DNA of 64,000 nucleotides from Euglena gracilis (GCA_039621445.1 CP154957.1:62001-126000); one strand, 5' to 3'. Positions 56,101 through 62,899 are shown, numbered from the stretch's first letter. The notes: a model not told the origin generated them from the sequence alone. Translations and numbers: made by a program.

Positions 56101-57838
56101 GGATGGTTTCGAGTTTCGAGTTTCGAGGTGACCCACTCTGTATCCCATGCAACAAGGTTTTGAGCAATGTGTATGGCGGCACACTGCATGGGCACGCGTT
56201 TGGCATTGCTCACATGAAAAAGTTGGATTATTTTGTCAGTGTTCATGAGGCTATCCGGTGTGGGTGCACGGGTCAGGGCGGTCCATCAGGGACGGGATTT
56301 TTTTTATTTAGTTAACTGCCCCTTAAAGACTGACCCTCCAGGGCAGTTTTGGACCCGAAATAATTTTTACGGCGTCTTCGGCGCCGGGTGTTTTTTTGAC
56401 CCATTTTGGGACCCATATGCAGGAACCCATAGCTAAAATGGCCTAAAATTCCTAAAATACCTAAAATGGCAATAACTGTCCCTCATGGACCGCCCTGATC
56501 CCATGCTTCGCCCGAGGCTTCTTCCTTGGGCGTTCCGAAGCCACAGGAGTCTGAAGCCATCAGGCCATCTTCGGGGTCTGGGATTTTACCTGAGGAAAAA
56601 AATGCCTTAAAAAACCTTAAAATTTTTTAAAATTCCTCAAAAAACCTTAAAAACCCTTAAAAACCCTTAAAAAACGCATTAAAATTTTTTGAGAAATCTC
56701 GCCTTAAAAAAAATAATGCCTGCCCCCCCCCCCGGGGGGGTCCCGCACCGGAGGCGCCGGGTACACCTTTTCGGCGCGAAGCGCCGAAAATTTTTGAAAA
56801 TTGCTTTTAACAGGCCCGATTTTGGGGGGGGGGCCCCGCCCCCGGGGGGGTCCCAACCCACCCTGGGGGGGTGGGGGGGGGGCCCCCCCCCCCTCCCCCC
56901 CGGGGTCTTAAAAAGAAGCCTGGTCCGGGACGCCGCGTTCAGGACAGAACCGGCGTCCGCCCCCCCCTTTTTGTAGTAATGTCGGTGATGAGGTTTCTTG
57001 AGAAGTCATCCAGCTGTGTGGCACCCCCCCCCCCTTATTGTCCCCCCCTTATTGTCCCTCAGCCCCGGCCGACGGGGGGTTTTTTTGGCTCGGCCAATGA
57101 AATTCCTTTGGTACCCCCTTATTGTCCCCCTTATTGTCCGGTCGGGCCTCCCGGGGGGAGGTCGGTGGGACAATAAGGGGGGGGGGGTGGTATGTGGGCC
57201 CCGGCCAATGGAAGATTTTTCTGGCTGCATCTCTGATTTTTTTTTTTTCTCCCTGTGTACCCCCCTCAATGTCCCCCCCCATTGTCCATTTGGGGATCCG
57301 GGAGGCATAAGGGGGGGGAATATTTTTTTGGGTGAAGCAGCAATTCAACACAGCGTGCATACCTCAACACCACCTCCGTACTTCTTCACCATCTTCTCCA
57401 TGTCCTCCTGGGCTGATTTGACATCACTCACTTTCATGTGTTCCTTCAAGGCACTGTAGATTTTTTCCAGTTCAACATGTCTCTTGTTGTCTTTACTCAG
57501 CACTTTACCGCCAGCCTTCAAAAGAGGGGGAAAGCAAGGGATGTGAAACTAAAGATGCACCCGATCTTCATCAGAATCACTTTCCTTGTCGTGCCGCTTC
57601 AAGAACCGACTCACATTTGGGGCACTTTCTGCCATTCCTTCGCCAGAGTCATCGCTTTCATTCTCACTCTCATCACTGTCCCCTGATCCTGAGCCGCTTT
57701 CTTCGCTTTCAGAGGACTCTGACTTGGAAGAGCTTTCCTGGCAAAAAAAGTGAACCCTTGAAGGGATACACACCACACCTCCTCACTTTCTTCTTCTTCG
57801 TCAGAATCGGCATCCTTGTTCCTGAACCACTTGCTCAT
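37983..57838 (-). CDS. Eukaryotic translation initiation factor 3 subunit c, 5' part (exons 1-13)
   Basis: Core subunit of the eIF3 scaffold that binds the 40S ribosome in the cytoplasm. My exon model on the minus strand is: 57838-57779 (ATG start), 57737-57561, 57515-57363, 48030-47848, 47570-47473, 44023-43929, 43749-43684, 43600-43421, 42786-42697, 41105-40966, 40868-40767, 38657-38526, 38163-37983. Phases agree across exons 1-7 and 9-11. The joined protein follows eIF3c: a Ser/Asp/Glu-rich N-terminus (exons 1-2), a VELEKIYSALKEHM helix (exon 3), IPSLFFKV (exon 4), an acidic run (exon 5), RGKRGTDKLEQIE (exons 6-7), the WYDN-PLATHMP block (exon 8), ERLDDEF and TDPHTQ (exon 9), then QARDIILMSH (exon 13). 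The C-terminal half with the PCI domain is missing on this strand because the gene runs into a satellite array and then a retroelement. Unless it is rejoined elsewhere, the gene is truncated. Identity is from recalled family order, not a search. Confidence 0.88.
38526..38657 (-). CDS. eIF3c exon 12, functional-strand copy; start uncertain
   Basis: The firmly supported part is LSDSMNKCMATILKYGDEK (38583-38526), which leads in phase 0 into exon 13 and corresponds to the eIF3c segment before the KARA-LC block. A strong acceptor TTTTCTCCAG would start the exon at 38657, giving DYEETADGRRVVKITQ. That version is open but in phase 0, whereas exon 11 ends in phase 2. A weaker GGCAG acceptor at 38584 gives the right phase. 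The arm A version is 5 bp shorter in two places and is in phase with exon 11 from the strong acceptor. Confidence 0.65.
40767..41105 (-). CDS. eIF3c exons 10-11, functional-strand copy
   Basis: Exon 10 (41105-40966) reads GYVERLADEPYMM and continues to LDHLYYR plus two bases before GTGTGC. Exon 11 (40868-40767) needs the acceptor GAATTCCTCAG rather than the nearer TTTCAG, because only that site restores the frame: R, then QNDHVKMLAKQRIQ and a Lys/Glu-rich tail to EEEEGKN. The 97-bp intron between them is short. Using the TTTCAG acceptor would give a stop within about 40 codons. Arm A carries the same two exons at 2345-2484 and 2582-2683. Confidence 0.83.
42697..42786 (-). CDS. eIF3c exon 9, functional-strand copy
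   Basis: Thirty codons, VAIEGNFMGFTERLD to FTDPHTQ, bounded by a TTCCAG acceptor and a GTGTCT donor, phase 0 on both sides. It matches the eIF3c stretch around VERMDEEFTK and TDPHSQ. The partner at 70-159 in arm A is identical base for base. The splice from exon 8 (DLNE) to this exon is in frame. Confidence 0.88.
42828..42857 (-). repeat. (GAA)n microsatellite at the outer edge of arm B
   Basis: About nine GAA units on the plus strand, mirrored by the (TTC)n at positions 1-30. It marks where the visible inverted duplication ends on this side, although the partner's continuation lies outside the window. Confidence 0.9.
43421..44023 (-). CDS. eIF3c exons 6-8
   Basis: Exon 6 (44023-43929) reads EKARAEEEDKEWKPELIEKK and ends ALRGKR with phase 1. 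Exon 7 (43749-43684) supplies GTDKLEQIESLKRILLHTG. Together they rebuild the strongly conserved RGKKGTD-type block of eIF3c. Exon 8 (about 43600-43421) reads RLQLMVHLVAAWYDN, then PLATHMP, ending HESEDDLNE before GTTTCC. The exon 7/8 intron is only about 83 bp, and its 3' end (...CCTCCTCACGG) shows no AG at the position the reading frame requires. It is either a non-canonical junction or a sequence error. Confidence 0.82.
44100..44830. repeat. Intron 5 repeat (GGCAGAACG-AAGGCCTGGTGG family)
   Basis: Starts with CAGGGCAGAACGAGAAGGCC and contains CCACAGCATTTTCAC, CCCTGGCTGTTTGGC and a C/G-block-rich right half. Relatives lie at 48465-48935 (same left and middle parts) and, for the right end (CAGCTCAGAGGCT with GGCTGCTGGCTGAC), inverted at about 63795-63890. 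No gene. Confidence 0.6.
44831..47472 (-). other. eIF3c intron 5, no recognised gene
   Basis: About 3.4 kb in all between exons 5 and 6. It holds a GT-rich tract (46299-46370), C/G blocks and an AT-rich stretch with TTTAGTTAGTATTTAGAG repeats (47280-47400). One unexplained minus-strand frame is at 47265-47156 (MENLQREILLQVCGDD). I could not assign it to eIF3c or to a transposon family. Exon 5 and exon 6 phases already agree, so it is not needed as an exon. Confidence 0.4.
47473..48030 (-). CDS. eIF3c exons 4-5
   Basis: Exon 4 (48030-47848) begins IPSLFFKVIVYTDRW after a CTCAG acceptor and continues as a Lys/Glu-rich helix to EDFFPRLK, in phase 0 with exon 3. It corresponds to the eIF3c segment that follows the first helical block. 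Exon 5 (47570-47473) encodes SAEKALMKEEQ, then a run of Asp/Glu, and ends DIVQPA plus two bases before GTGTGTGC. That phase 2 fits the single leading G of exon 6 exactly, so no exon is missing from the intervening 3.4-kb intron. Confidence 0.85.
48465..48935. repeat. Second copy of the intron repeat, plus ACTGACA unit
   Basis: The left part matches 44148-44340. Its middle (48575-48800) carries a GTCAAATTATACTGACAG / TGGATTTTCAATGGCA unit that recurs twice in tandem at 55230-55700. Lies in intron 3 of eIF3c, between exon 4 and element 1. No gene. Confidence 0.55.
49343..49410. repeat. Short inverted repeat around ACGCCCTGATAATC
   Basis: CCAAAAGTAACGCCCTGATAATC is followed about 20 bp later by its inverse GATTATCAGGGAGTTATTTTGG. 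A related AACGTCCTGAGAATCGTGAA follows. Possible hairpin or tiny foldback insertion in intron 3. Confidence 0.55.
49984..51130 (-). mobile_element. Hairpin-ended element 1 (unclassified), in eIF3c intron 3
   Basis: Both ends consist of clustered quasi-palindromes built from the half-site GACACCGGTTCGGGC. Four alternating half-sites lie at 49984-50080; three sets lie at 51008-51130, including a 29-bp hairpin at 51067-51096. Between them lies one broken minus-strand gene whose product is homologous to that of element 2. I see no transposase or polymerase signature and no clear target duplication. Confidence 0.7.
50273..50978 (-). pseudogene. Unclassified element-1 protein, frameshifted
   Basis: The first part (50978-50382) reads PTPAEFLAGLEAAAAP, then LLFGETF, LDDWLSAFALWTVKV, QRKEICANAKVQDRSW and NALAALYREA, then loses frame. 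The second part (50506-50290) gives VVSEEEILRLFDLTNWD and FLESQRTN. The same order of motifs is found in element 2 (FLAGLGAA, ALFGDTF, LDDWVAAFAKFTVDV, NGAAAFYKKA, LVDSTNW, FLEAQRTN). After QRTN the similarity stops and no zinc finger follows, so this copy has lost the C-terminal PHD region. Function unknown. The W/F-rich central pattern could be a gag-like or DNA-binding domain, which is speculation. Confidence 0.6.
51410..51530. repeat. GTGATTATTC short tandem repeats
   Basis: Two blocks of CGTGATTATTCGTGATTATT units separated by about 45 bp. Low-complexity intronic sequence, no gene. Confidence 0.75.
51645..51832. mobile_element. 188-bp foldback MITE with GGTACTTG ends and 8-bp target duplication
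   Basis: Ends are GGTACTTGCTCGC and its inverse GCGAACAAGTACC, flanked on both sides by GTTAGGGT (51637-51644 and 51833-51840). Most of the interior is a hairpin with arms of about 43 bp (GGGTTATTTGAAGG through GGCAACACGGCC). The left flank resembles part of the interior, so a chance duplication cannot be fully excluded. Same end type as 59773-60662. Confidence 0.65.
51880..52200. repeat. Dispersed repeat with CAGTCAGTCACT and GGCGCC hairpin
   Basis: Contains two AACCAGTCAGTCACTTTTTT segments, a GGAATCCAAAGGAAATTTGACC segment, an AAAATTTTCCGGCGCCTTC hairpin and three symmetric C/G blocks. The same components in the same order occur at 41520-41830 (arm B) and partly at 1850-1960 and 18110-18340 (arm A side). 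An intron-dwelling family; no protein. Confidence 0.65.
52560..52815. repeat. Dispersed C/G-block repeat (GTGCCTGCC family), third copy
   Basis: Shares AGTGCCTGCCCAGACAGGCACT, CATTCCTTTGAAAATAGGCC and ATGTGCCCTACCCC segments with 3420-3680 (arm A) and 39770-40030 (arm B). Carries the GTGCCTTCGGCGCCGG hairpin in place of part of the other copies. The palindromic AGGCAGGCAC core suggests a foldback element family. No gene. Confidence 0.6.
53405..54742 (-). mobile_element. Hairpin-ended element 2 (unclassified), in eIF3c intron 3
   Basis: Two hairpins at each end: 53405-53432 and 53453-53483 on the left, 54653-54681 and 54712-54742 on the right. Each is about 29 bp with arms like GACGCCGGTTCT and GAACCCGGCGTC. 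The design and several bases match the ends of element 1 (consensus arms GACRCCGGTTC and GAACCCGGYG). A single minus-strand gene fills the inside. Orientation matches element 1 and the host gene. Confidence 0.72.
53725..54581 (-). CDS. Unclassified element-2 protein with C-terminal PHD finger
   Basis: I choose the ATG at 54581 (MMGGSLAVVV). An intron-like stretch (GTACGA to CCTTCAG) lies just upstream. N-terminal part: PTSAQFLAGLGAALEP and ALFGDTFAKK. There is one frame change near 54330, at an A5 run before LDDWVAAFAKF. It continues FTVDVEYLFDTPQEK, NGAAAFYKKAGG, VLSEAELEKLVDSTNW and FLEAQRTN. C-terminus (53898-53758): C-x2-C-x14-C-x2-C-x4-H-x2-C-x13-C-x2-C, a clean C4HC3 PHD-finger spacing, which in other proteins reads histone tails. 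About 285-290 residues if the frame is continuous. It pairs with the element-1 protein. No known family recognised. Confidence 0.65.
54825..54970. repeat. CCTTAAAAAA tandem repeat
   Basis: About ten units of CCTTAAAAAA with a diverged middle. The same motif in the same orientation recurs at 56600-56690 near the other end of the putative 54.7-57.0 kb element. Confidence 0.85.
55230..55700. repeat. Two tandem copies of a GTCAAATTTTACTGACA unit
   Basis: Units of about 220-240 bp sharing GTTAGTTTTTAGGGGGGG, GGCACAGTCAAATTTTACTG, TTTTCAGTGGCATTTTTTTG and CAAAATTTTGAGAAAATG. A third, separate copy is at 48575-48800. Followed at 55795-55965 by alternating A and T homopolymers. No gene. Confidence 0.6.
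56088..56315 (+). CDS. Short frame with a possible C2H2 zinc finger
   Basis: The 75-codon plus-strand frame contains DPLCIPCNKVLSNVYGG followed by TLHGHAFGIAHMKKL. The Cys-x2-Cys and the spaced histidines fit a C2H2 or BED-like finger, as found at the N-terminus of some transposases. A further plausible plus-strand segment, SHASPEASSLGVPKPQ, lies at about 56495-56550. Neither has clear splice partners. Probably a remnant of a transposon gene. Confidence 0.3.
   Translation: MKKKWMVSSFEFRGDPLCIPCNKVLSNVYGGTLHGHAFGIAHMKKLDYFVSVHEAIRCGCTGQGGPSGTGFFLFS
57000..57330. repeat. C/G-block cluster with CCCTTATTGTCCC motifs
   Basis: CCCTTATTGTCC occurs at least four times near 57040-57140 and inverted as GGGACAATAAGGGG at about 57169. 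CCCCATTGTCC variants lie at 57260-57290. It ends just before eIF3c exon 3, inside intron 3. Looks like nested short foldback elements. No gene. Confidence 0.55.
57363..57838 (-). CDS. eIF3c exons 1-3
   Basis: Exon 1 (57838-57779) starts MSKWFRNKDADSDEE and ends at a GTGTGG donor. Exon 2 (57737-57561) follows a TTTGCCAG acceptor and encodes 59 residues, mostly Ser, Glu and Asp, including SRFLKR, the typical phospho-acidic eIF3c N-terminus. Exon 3 (57515-57363) encodes a charged helical segment with DNKRHVELEKIYSALKEHMK and ends before GTATGC. All three are phase 0 and separated by introns of only about 41-45 bp, in sharp contrast to the 9.3-kb intron that follows. The ATG at 57838 is chosen because the acidic N-terminus begins there. 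A second acidic reading from exon 2 alone would lack the MSKWF start. Confidence 0.88.
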
Positions 57839-58551
57839 TTTGTTGTCTGGACCTTGGGGGAAATGTCAGAGGTTTTCCAGGGGGGTCGGGTGGTTTGGCC
57901 CCCCACCTATGGATGGCACTCACCATGCCCCCCCCCCCAGTTAAACCCCCCCACTTACTAACCCCCCCCCACTTACTAACCCCCCCCCCACTTACTAACC
58001 CCCCCCCCTCGGGCCGACCAACCAAACCGGGACTTATAAACCCCCCCCCCTTAGGGGAAGAAAAATGAAAGCCGCTGGGGACGATTTTTTCGGCTGCAAA
58101 CCACCCAAAAACTGATTTTTTGGCCCTTTTTTGAGATCGACCATCATCAAAAATGCCATTTTTGACCAAATTTGCAAAAAAAACTGCCAATTTGGGAGGG
58201 TTTCGGGGTCATTTTTGGGGTTCGGATTTTCACCAAAAATTCCGGGACTTATAAACCCCCCCCTTCGGCCGACCAACCAAACCGGACCCGGGGGTTTATA
58301 AGTGGGGGAGGGGGGGTTAGTCACCCCCTTGGGAGGGGAATTTGGCCAAGGGTGACTAATAGGGGGGGGGGTGACTAACTCGAGGGGGGGGCAATTTATA
58401 CCCAAATTTTGCCCCCTGCCCCAAGTCTTGGGGGTTTCAAGGTTGTTTTTAGGCATTCCAGGGCAAAATATTTCCCTTCGAAAAAATTGTTTTTGCCTGG
58501 GGCCCAAGGGTGACTAATAGGGGGGGTGACCAACTGGGGGGGGGGGGTCAT
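57839..58551. other. 5' flank of eIF3c; C/G-block repeats, no clear promoter
   Basis: The sequence upstream of the start codon quickly turns into CCCCCCCACTTACTAACC tandem units (about 57945-58010), GGGACTTATAAACCCC and its inverse (58030-58310), and GGTGACTAATAGGGGG units. I see no TATA box or other promoter element I can defend. The 5' untranslated region must be short or spliced. Confidence 0.45.
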
Positions 58552-58975
58552 GGTATATACCCTCACCCCCCCCCTCAAAGTGTCCCTCCTCCCAAAATGG
58601 CCAAAAAATTTAGCAAATTTCAGGTTACCCCCCCCAAAGTGGCCATTTTCTTTTGGCGCCAAAGGCGCCGGAGGCCAAAACTTGACCCCTCAAAGTGTCC
58701 CCCCTGCCAGAGTGGCCATTTTGAGGTCCCATGGTGCCCGGAGGGTGGCCACTTTGAGGGGGGGATGAGGGTACCCCCCTCAAAGTGGCCACCCTCCGGG
58801 CACCATGGGACCCCAAAATGGCCACTCTGGCAGGGGGGTCAAGTTTTGACCTCCGGCGCCTTTGGCGCCAAAAGAAAATGGCCACTTTGGGGGGGGGGTA
58901 ACCTGAAATTTGCTAAAATTTTTGGCCACTTTGGGAGGAGGGACACTTTGAGGGGGGGGGGGTGAGGGTATATGG
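58552..58975. mobile_element. 424-bp near-perfect palindrome (foldback element)
   Basis: The left end (TATATACCCTCACC) and right end (GGTGAGGGTATATGG) are inverse. The inverted match continues inward through CTCAAAGTGTCCCTCC, CCAAAGTGGCCATTTTC, GGCGCCAAAGGCGCCGG and CACCATGGGACC to a centre near 58768. Related CCCCTCAAAGTGGCCA pieces occur at 53070-53130 and 59615-59640. No coding capacity beyond mirror-image frames. Confidence 0.8.
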
Positions 58976-59194
58976 TCCCGAAGGCTGAAAGCCGAGCGGC
59001 CGAAGGCCTGGACTGTAATTCAGAACTTGAAAAGTTGATGATGTTGTTTAAAGGCGTAGGGTTAGGGGGCCCCAAGCGAGAAATTGGGGATGGACTTTTT
59101 GGTGGTCGCCAGCGACTAGTCGCTAGAAATTGAGTGGTCGGGCCGACTAGTCGCTAGCAACCAGGGCTGTTTGGTTAACCAATCTTCGGTTAAC

Positions 59195-59470
59195 GTGACC
59201 CCCCCCCCTATTTGGCCGCCCTCCGGGCGGCCCGGACCCCCCTTCTGGCCAATTAGGGGGGGGGGACAATTAGGGGGGGGGTTACCCCTACCCCCCCCCC
59301 CCTAATTGGCCACCTGGGCCCCGTCCTTCATAGTCGCGAACCCCCGAAAAACACCCGAACAAAGGCATTTTCCCTTGAAATGAGTAACCCCCCCCCTAAT
59401 TGGCCACCTGGGCTCTGGCCAATTAGGGGGGGGGACAAATAAGGGGGGGGGTCACGTTAATCGACCACGA
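59195..59470. repeat. CCCCCCTAATTGGCC foldback cluster
   Basis: CCCCCCCCTAATTGGCCACC occurs at about 59293 and 59390, and its inverse GGCCAATTAGGGGGGGG at about 59248 and 59418, with GTTAACGTGACCCCCC and its inverse at the outer edges. At least two nested inverted repeats. Similar CCCCCCTAATTGTCACCCCC pieces occur at 60675-60705. No gene. Confidence 0.55.
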
Positions 59471-59772
59471 CCCCCCCCCGGTTAATCGATCGACCAAGGC
59501 CCAATCGGTTAATTTAAATCCACCGCCCCCGCCCCAAATTGGGTCCTCTCAGGCACGGCACGGCCCTCCCACCCCCCCCCCAATGGATTGTGGGTACGTT
59601 GTTTTCCCATAAGCCCCCTCAAAGTGGCCACCCTCCAGGCACCGTGATGGCCATGGGTAACGTGACCCCCCCCCTATTTGTCACCCCCCCCTAATAGTCG
59701 CCCCCCCCTTGGGGGGGCGACAATTAGGGGGGGGGTTACACATGGACCCATGGAAATGTGGGGTAAATTGAG

Positions 59773-60662
59773 GGTACTTGTCTGTTAGTCGATCCACGGC
59801 AGTGCATCAAGTCTGTTAGTCGATCCACACCTATTTTTTTGCCTACTTTGGGTCACTGATGGACAGGGAAAGCACAAAAAATGGTCAGAAGATACGGCTG
59901 TTGCGTCGGCACAGGGTCTAGAGAGTTAGGGTTGGGTTTAGGGTTAGGGTCAGGGTCAGGGTTAGGGTTAGGGCTGGGGCTAGGTTAGGGCTTCGTGACC
60001 CTAACCCTAACCCTATCCTGAACCGTATTTTTGGCCTATTTTCGGTCACTGATGGACAGGGAAAGCACAAAAAAAGGGTCAGAAGATACGGCTGGTGTTG
60101 GCACAGGGTCTAGATAGTTAGGGTTCGGTTTAGAGCTAGCATCAGGGTTAGAGTTAGGGGTCAGCGTTAGGTTTAAGGTTAGGGCCAGGGCTAGGTTAGG
60201 GCTACGTGGCCCTAACCCTGACCCTAACCCTAACCCTAACCATATTTTTGGTCTACTTTGGGTCATTGATGGACGGGGAAAGCACAAAACAGGGTCAGAA
60301 TACACGGCTGTTGTGTCGGCACAGTGTCTAGAGAGTCAGAAGATACGGCTGGTGTTGGCACAGTGTCTAGAGAGTAAGCGTTAGGGTCAGGGTTTAGGAT
60401 TAGGGTCAGGTTTTTGGGTTTGGGTTGGTTAGGGTTACCTAAACCTTAACCCAACCCTAAACCCAAACTCAAACCCAGAACCCTAACCCTAAACCCTAAC
60501 CCTGACTCTCTATACCCTGTGCCGACACCAGCCGTATCTTCTGACCCTGTTTTGTGCTTTCCCTGTCCATCAATGACCCAAAGTGAATCAGTGACCCAAA
60601 GTAGGCCAAAAATAGGTGTGGATCGACCTGTTTTGCCGTGGATCGACTAACAGACAAGTACC
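59773..60662. mobile_element. 890-bp foldback element with GGTACTTG ends, 8-bp target duplication and telomere-like core
   Basis: Terminal inverted repeats begin GGTACTTGTCTGTTAGTCG, and the inverted similarity continues for more than 150 bp on each side (CGATCCACACCTATTTTT, TTTGGGTCACTGATGGAC, AGATACGGCTG). AAATTGAG is duplicated at 59765-59772 and 60663-60670. The arms lead inward into TTAGGG-like tracts in opposite orientation. Two further tandem copies of the TTTGGGTCA...GGCACAG unit start at about 60030 and 60247. No protein is encoded. GG-initiated ends with an 8-bp duplication would suit Merlin-like or hAT-like families; I cannot decide. Confidence 0.78.
59925..60515. repeat. Interstitial telomere-like TTAGGG/CCCTAA tracts
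   Basis: Degenerate TTAGGG (with GTCAGGG, GCTAGGT and TTTAGGG variants) at 59925-59990, 60117-60200 and 60372-60435. The complementary CCCTAA orientation is at 59996-60018, 60210-60242 and 60435-60510. They sit inside the foldback element at 59773-60662, so they are not a chromosome end. They suggest, but do not prove, TTAGGG-type host telomeres. Confidence 0.85.
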
Positions 60663-60865
60663 AAATTGAGTAACCCCCCCCCCCTAATTGTCACCCCCCC
60701 CTAATAGTCGCCAGGGGGGTCAAAACGCTCCCGAGGGGGTGCCATATAGGGGGGGGGGTCACGTTAAACACCGCAAAACATCCTCCCGAAAGGCGGTTGT
60801 GGGGCCATCCGGAAAATTTGCTGATGGCGTTTACTCGTGCCATTGTCATGGCCACGGAACTCAAC

Positions 60866-61321
60866 CAGGGTTCGATATAAGGACAGGTGGGGGGGGGGGT
60901 GGTCCGGACCCCCCCCTGCGGGCCAGGAGGGGGGGGGGGGGGGGGGGGCGGGGGGGCGCCGCCCCCCCACCTAAACAGGTGCGCGGTCAGGGTGGCCGCA
61001 TTTTCGGCCCGGCGCGAAGCGCCGGGCCGAAAATTTTTGACCCCCCAAAACGACCAAAAGTGCCATTTTGGGCACTTTTTGGGCAAAAATGTGCCAAAAA
61101 TGCAAAAAATTTTCGGCGCGAAGCGCCGGAGGAAAAAATTGACCCTTTTTGGGGGGGGTCAATTTTTGCCCCCGAGGGTCGGTCCGGACCCCCCTTGCAG
61201 GTGGGGGGGGGGGGTGGCCTGAACCCCCCTCTGCGGGCCAGGAGGGGGGGGGGGGGGTGGGGGGGGACACCCCCCCCCCCCCCCACCTAAACCATGTACG
61301 CCCTCCTTATATCGAACCCTG
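60866..61321. mobile_element. 456-bp hAT-like MITE
   Basis: Starts CAGGGTTCGATATAAGGA and ends with the inverse, TCCTTATATCGAACCCTG. It is flanked by AACTCAAC at 60858-60865 and 61322-61329, an exact 8-bp target duplication. CAGGG ends with 8-bp duplications are the hAT signature. The interior has two C/G-rich TGCGGGCCAGGAGGGG segments and two GCGCGAAGCGCC hairpins, and no transposase. Confidence 0.85.
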
Positions 61322-61993
61322 AACTCAACTGATTTGCTGTTTTCATTTTTTTTCCTGCTGAACATGGGTCTGGAACATGGGTCTTTTGACGTTTTCAGGG
61401 ACAGTCGGATGTGGTTTGATTTATTTTTTTTGCTGAATTCAGAGATCGAATTTTTGAGGGGGGGAGCTTTAATTTCAGAAAAAAGGGGGGTGTTGCAGCA
61501 CAATGGAGGTTGGGCTGACCTGGTCGGCCCGACCTCCAATAAGCCATGGCAATAAGCCATGGCCAATGGTCAGCCGGCCCGACCTCCAAAAGTAGCAAAG
61601 CCAATTTCCCTCACGGAGCCGACTCCTTCCCCATCGAACGAGTTCTTTCCAGCCAAAGGGGCGGCTGGACGGAAATGTGTTTTTTTCTTCAAGGGTGCAA
61701 ATGGCCAAAAGTGGGTCAAAAAATGGGTGGGAAAAGGGCTGGCCATGGCAAATTTGGGTCATAAAAAATCGAGTTTTTGCGTGATTGGTAGGATTGCTTA
61801 TTTCGCGGAAAAAATAATTTTGTTTATTTTTCCAAAGGAAAAATTGCAGAAAAATTGCGGGAAAATTGGAAATATTTCCGAGGGGGAGCACGCCGTCGGC
61901 CAGCCGTCGGCCAGCCGTGTGACTCACAGGAAAATGAGGTCCACATCCTTGTGGTGGTGAATCCCAAACCTCCCTTCAAGGCCATGTTTATCG

Positions 61994-62899
61994 GGTACTT
62001 GTCTGTTAGTCGATCCACGATTATCGTTGCTGGAGGTTACATTTTGAGGTTGGATTTGGCACTTTTTGCATTTTTTGTACATTGTGGCAGTTTTGGCCAA
62101 TTTTAACCAATTTGGTCCAGTTTGGGTCAATTTCATGGTTATCTTGAGGGATTTTCACCTGAAAAATCATGCTGCTCTAAATGACCAAACAATGGCACAA
62201 CTACTGTCCCGTGTACTGTGAAGCGGCAGAAAATGGCCCAGACGAACCCTAATGGTTGAAAATGGTTGAATTTTTGTTTAAACAATTCAACATAAACCAA
62301 AAAAAATCGCCCAAAATGGGCATTGGACATTCAAAATTAGGGTTTTACCTTTCAAAAATTAGGACTTTGCACACCATTGGGATGTGCCACTCAAAAATAG
62401 GACACGTGCCTCTCAAAAAAAAATGAGGAAATGGCTCACAAAATCGACATTGGCCCCTCAAAACTAGGAATTTGTTGACTCGAACTTTGGAACCTTCACA
62501 CCAAATTAGCATTTGCCACCAAAATAAGGCATTTGCTTCCCAAAATTTCGGAGTTTGCACCCCAAAACCTGGCATTTGCCTCCCAAGATTAGGAGTTGGC
62601 ACCGAAAAATTGGAAAGTTTCCAACCAAAATTGGGACTTTGCCCCAATATTAGCATTGCATCCGAAGATCGGCAAACCCCCATAATTGGAATTTGCATCC
62701 AAAATTAGGTTTTCCAGAATTTGGCCCTTCACCCCTCAAAGGAAGGAATCTTTTCATTAATTTGCAATTTGCCACTCAAAATTTGGCATTCGAAAAAACG
62801 GTCGAAAGAGACCCCAAGGGAAAGCATTCTGGCCGTTCCAAGGGCGTCGTGCGATAACCAAAAGGGGGGGGGTGCGTCGTGCGATAACAGACAAGTACC
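61994..62899. mobile_element. Possible GGTACTTG-ended element, degenerate
   Basis: The left end GGTACTTGTCTGTTAGTCG at 61994 matches the 59773 element. The right end at 62883-62899 is the inverse TAACAGACAAGTACC. The flanking 8-mers (GTTTATCG and CACAAATT) do not match, so the two ends may belong to different insertions. The segment GCGTCGTGCGATAACC is repeated at about 62846 and 62874. The interior contains part of the 62.3-63.1 kb minisatellite. Confidence 0.35.

Larger units (their letters stand above)
54712..56958. mobile_element. Inverted pair of element-2-type ends enclosing 2.2 kb
   Basis: The 31-bp hairpin at 54712-54742 plus the adjoining CAGGCTTCTTTTTAAG recurs inverted at 56907-56958. 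Thus a third possible element, or a half-element sharing one end with element 2, spans this stretch. Near both ends inside are CCTTAAAAAACC tandem runs (54825-54970 and 56600-56690) and C/G blocks. A short zinc-finger-like frame lies at 56088-56315. No related gene remains, so it would be non-autonomous. Confidence 0.5.

Noticed and set aside
59925-60515. Chromosome end (telomere)
   Set aside because: Tracts are degenerate, face both ways and are enclosed by inverted repeats with a target duplication. Ordinary sequence continues on both sides.
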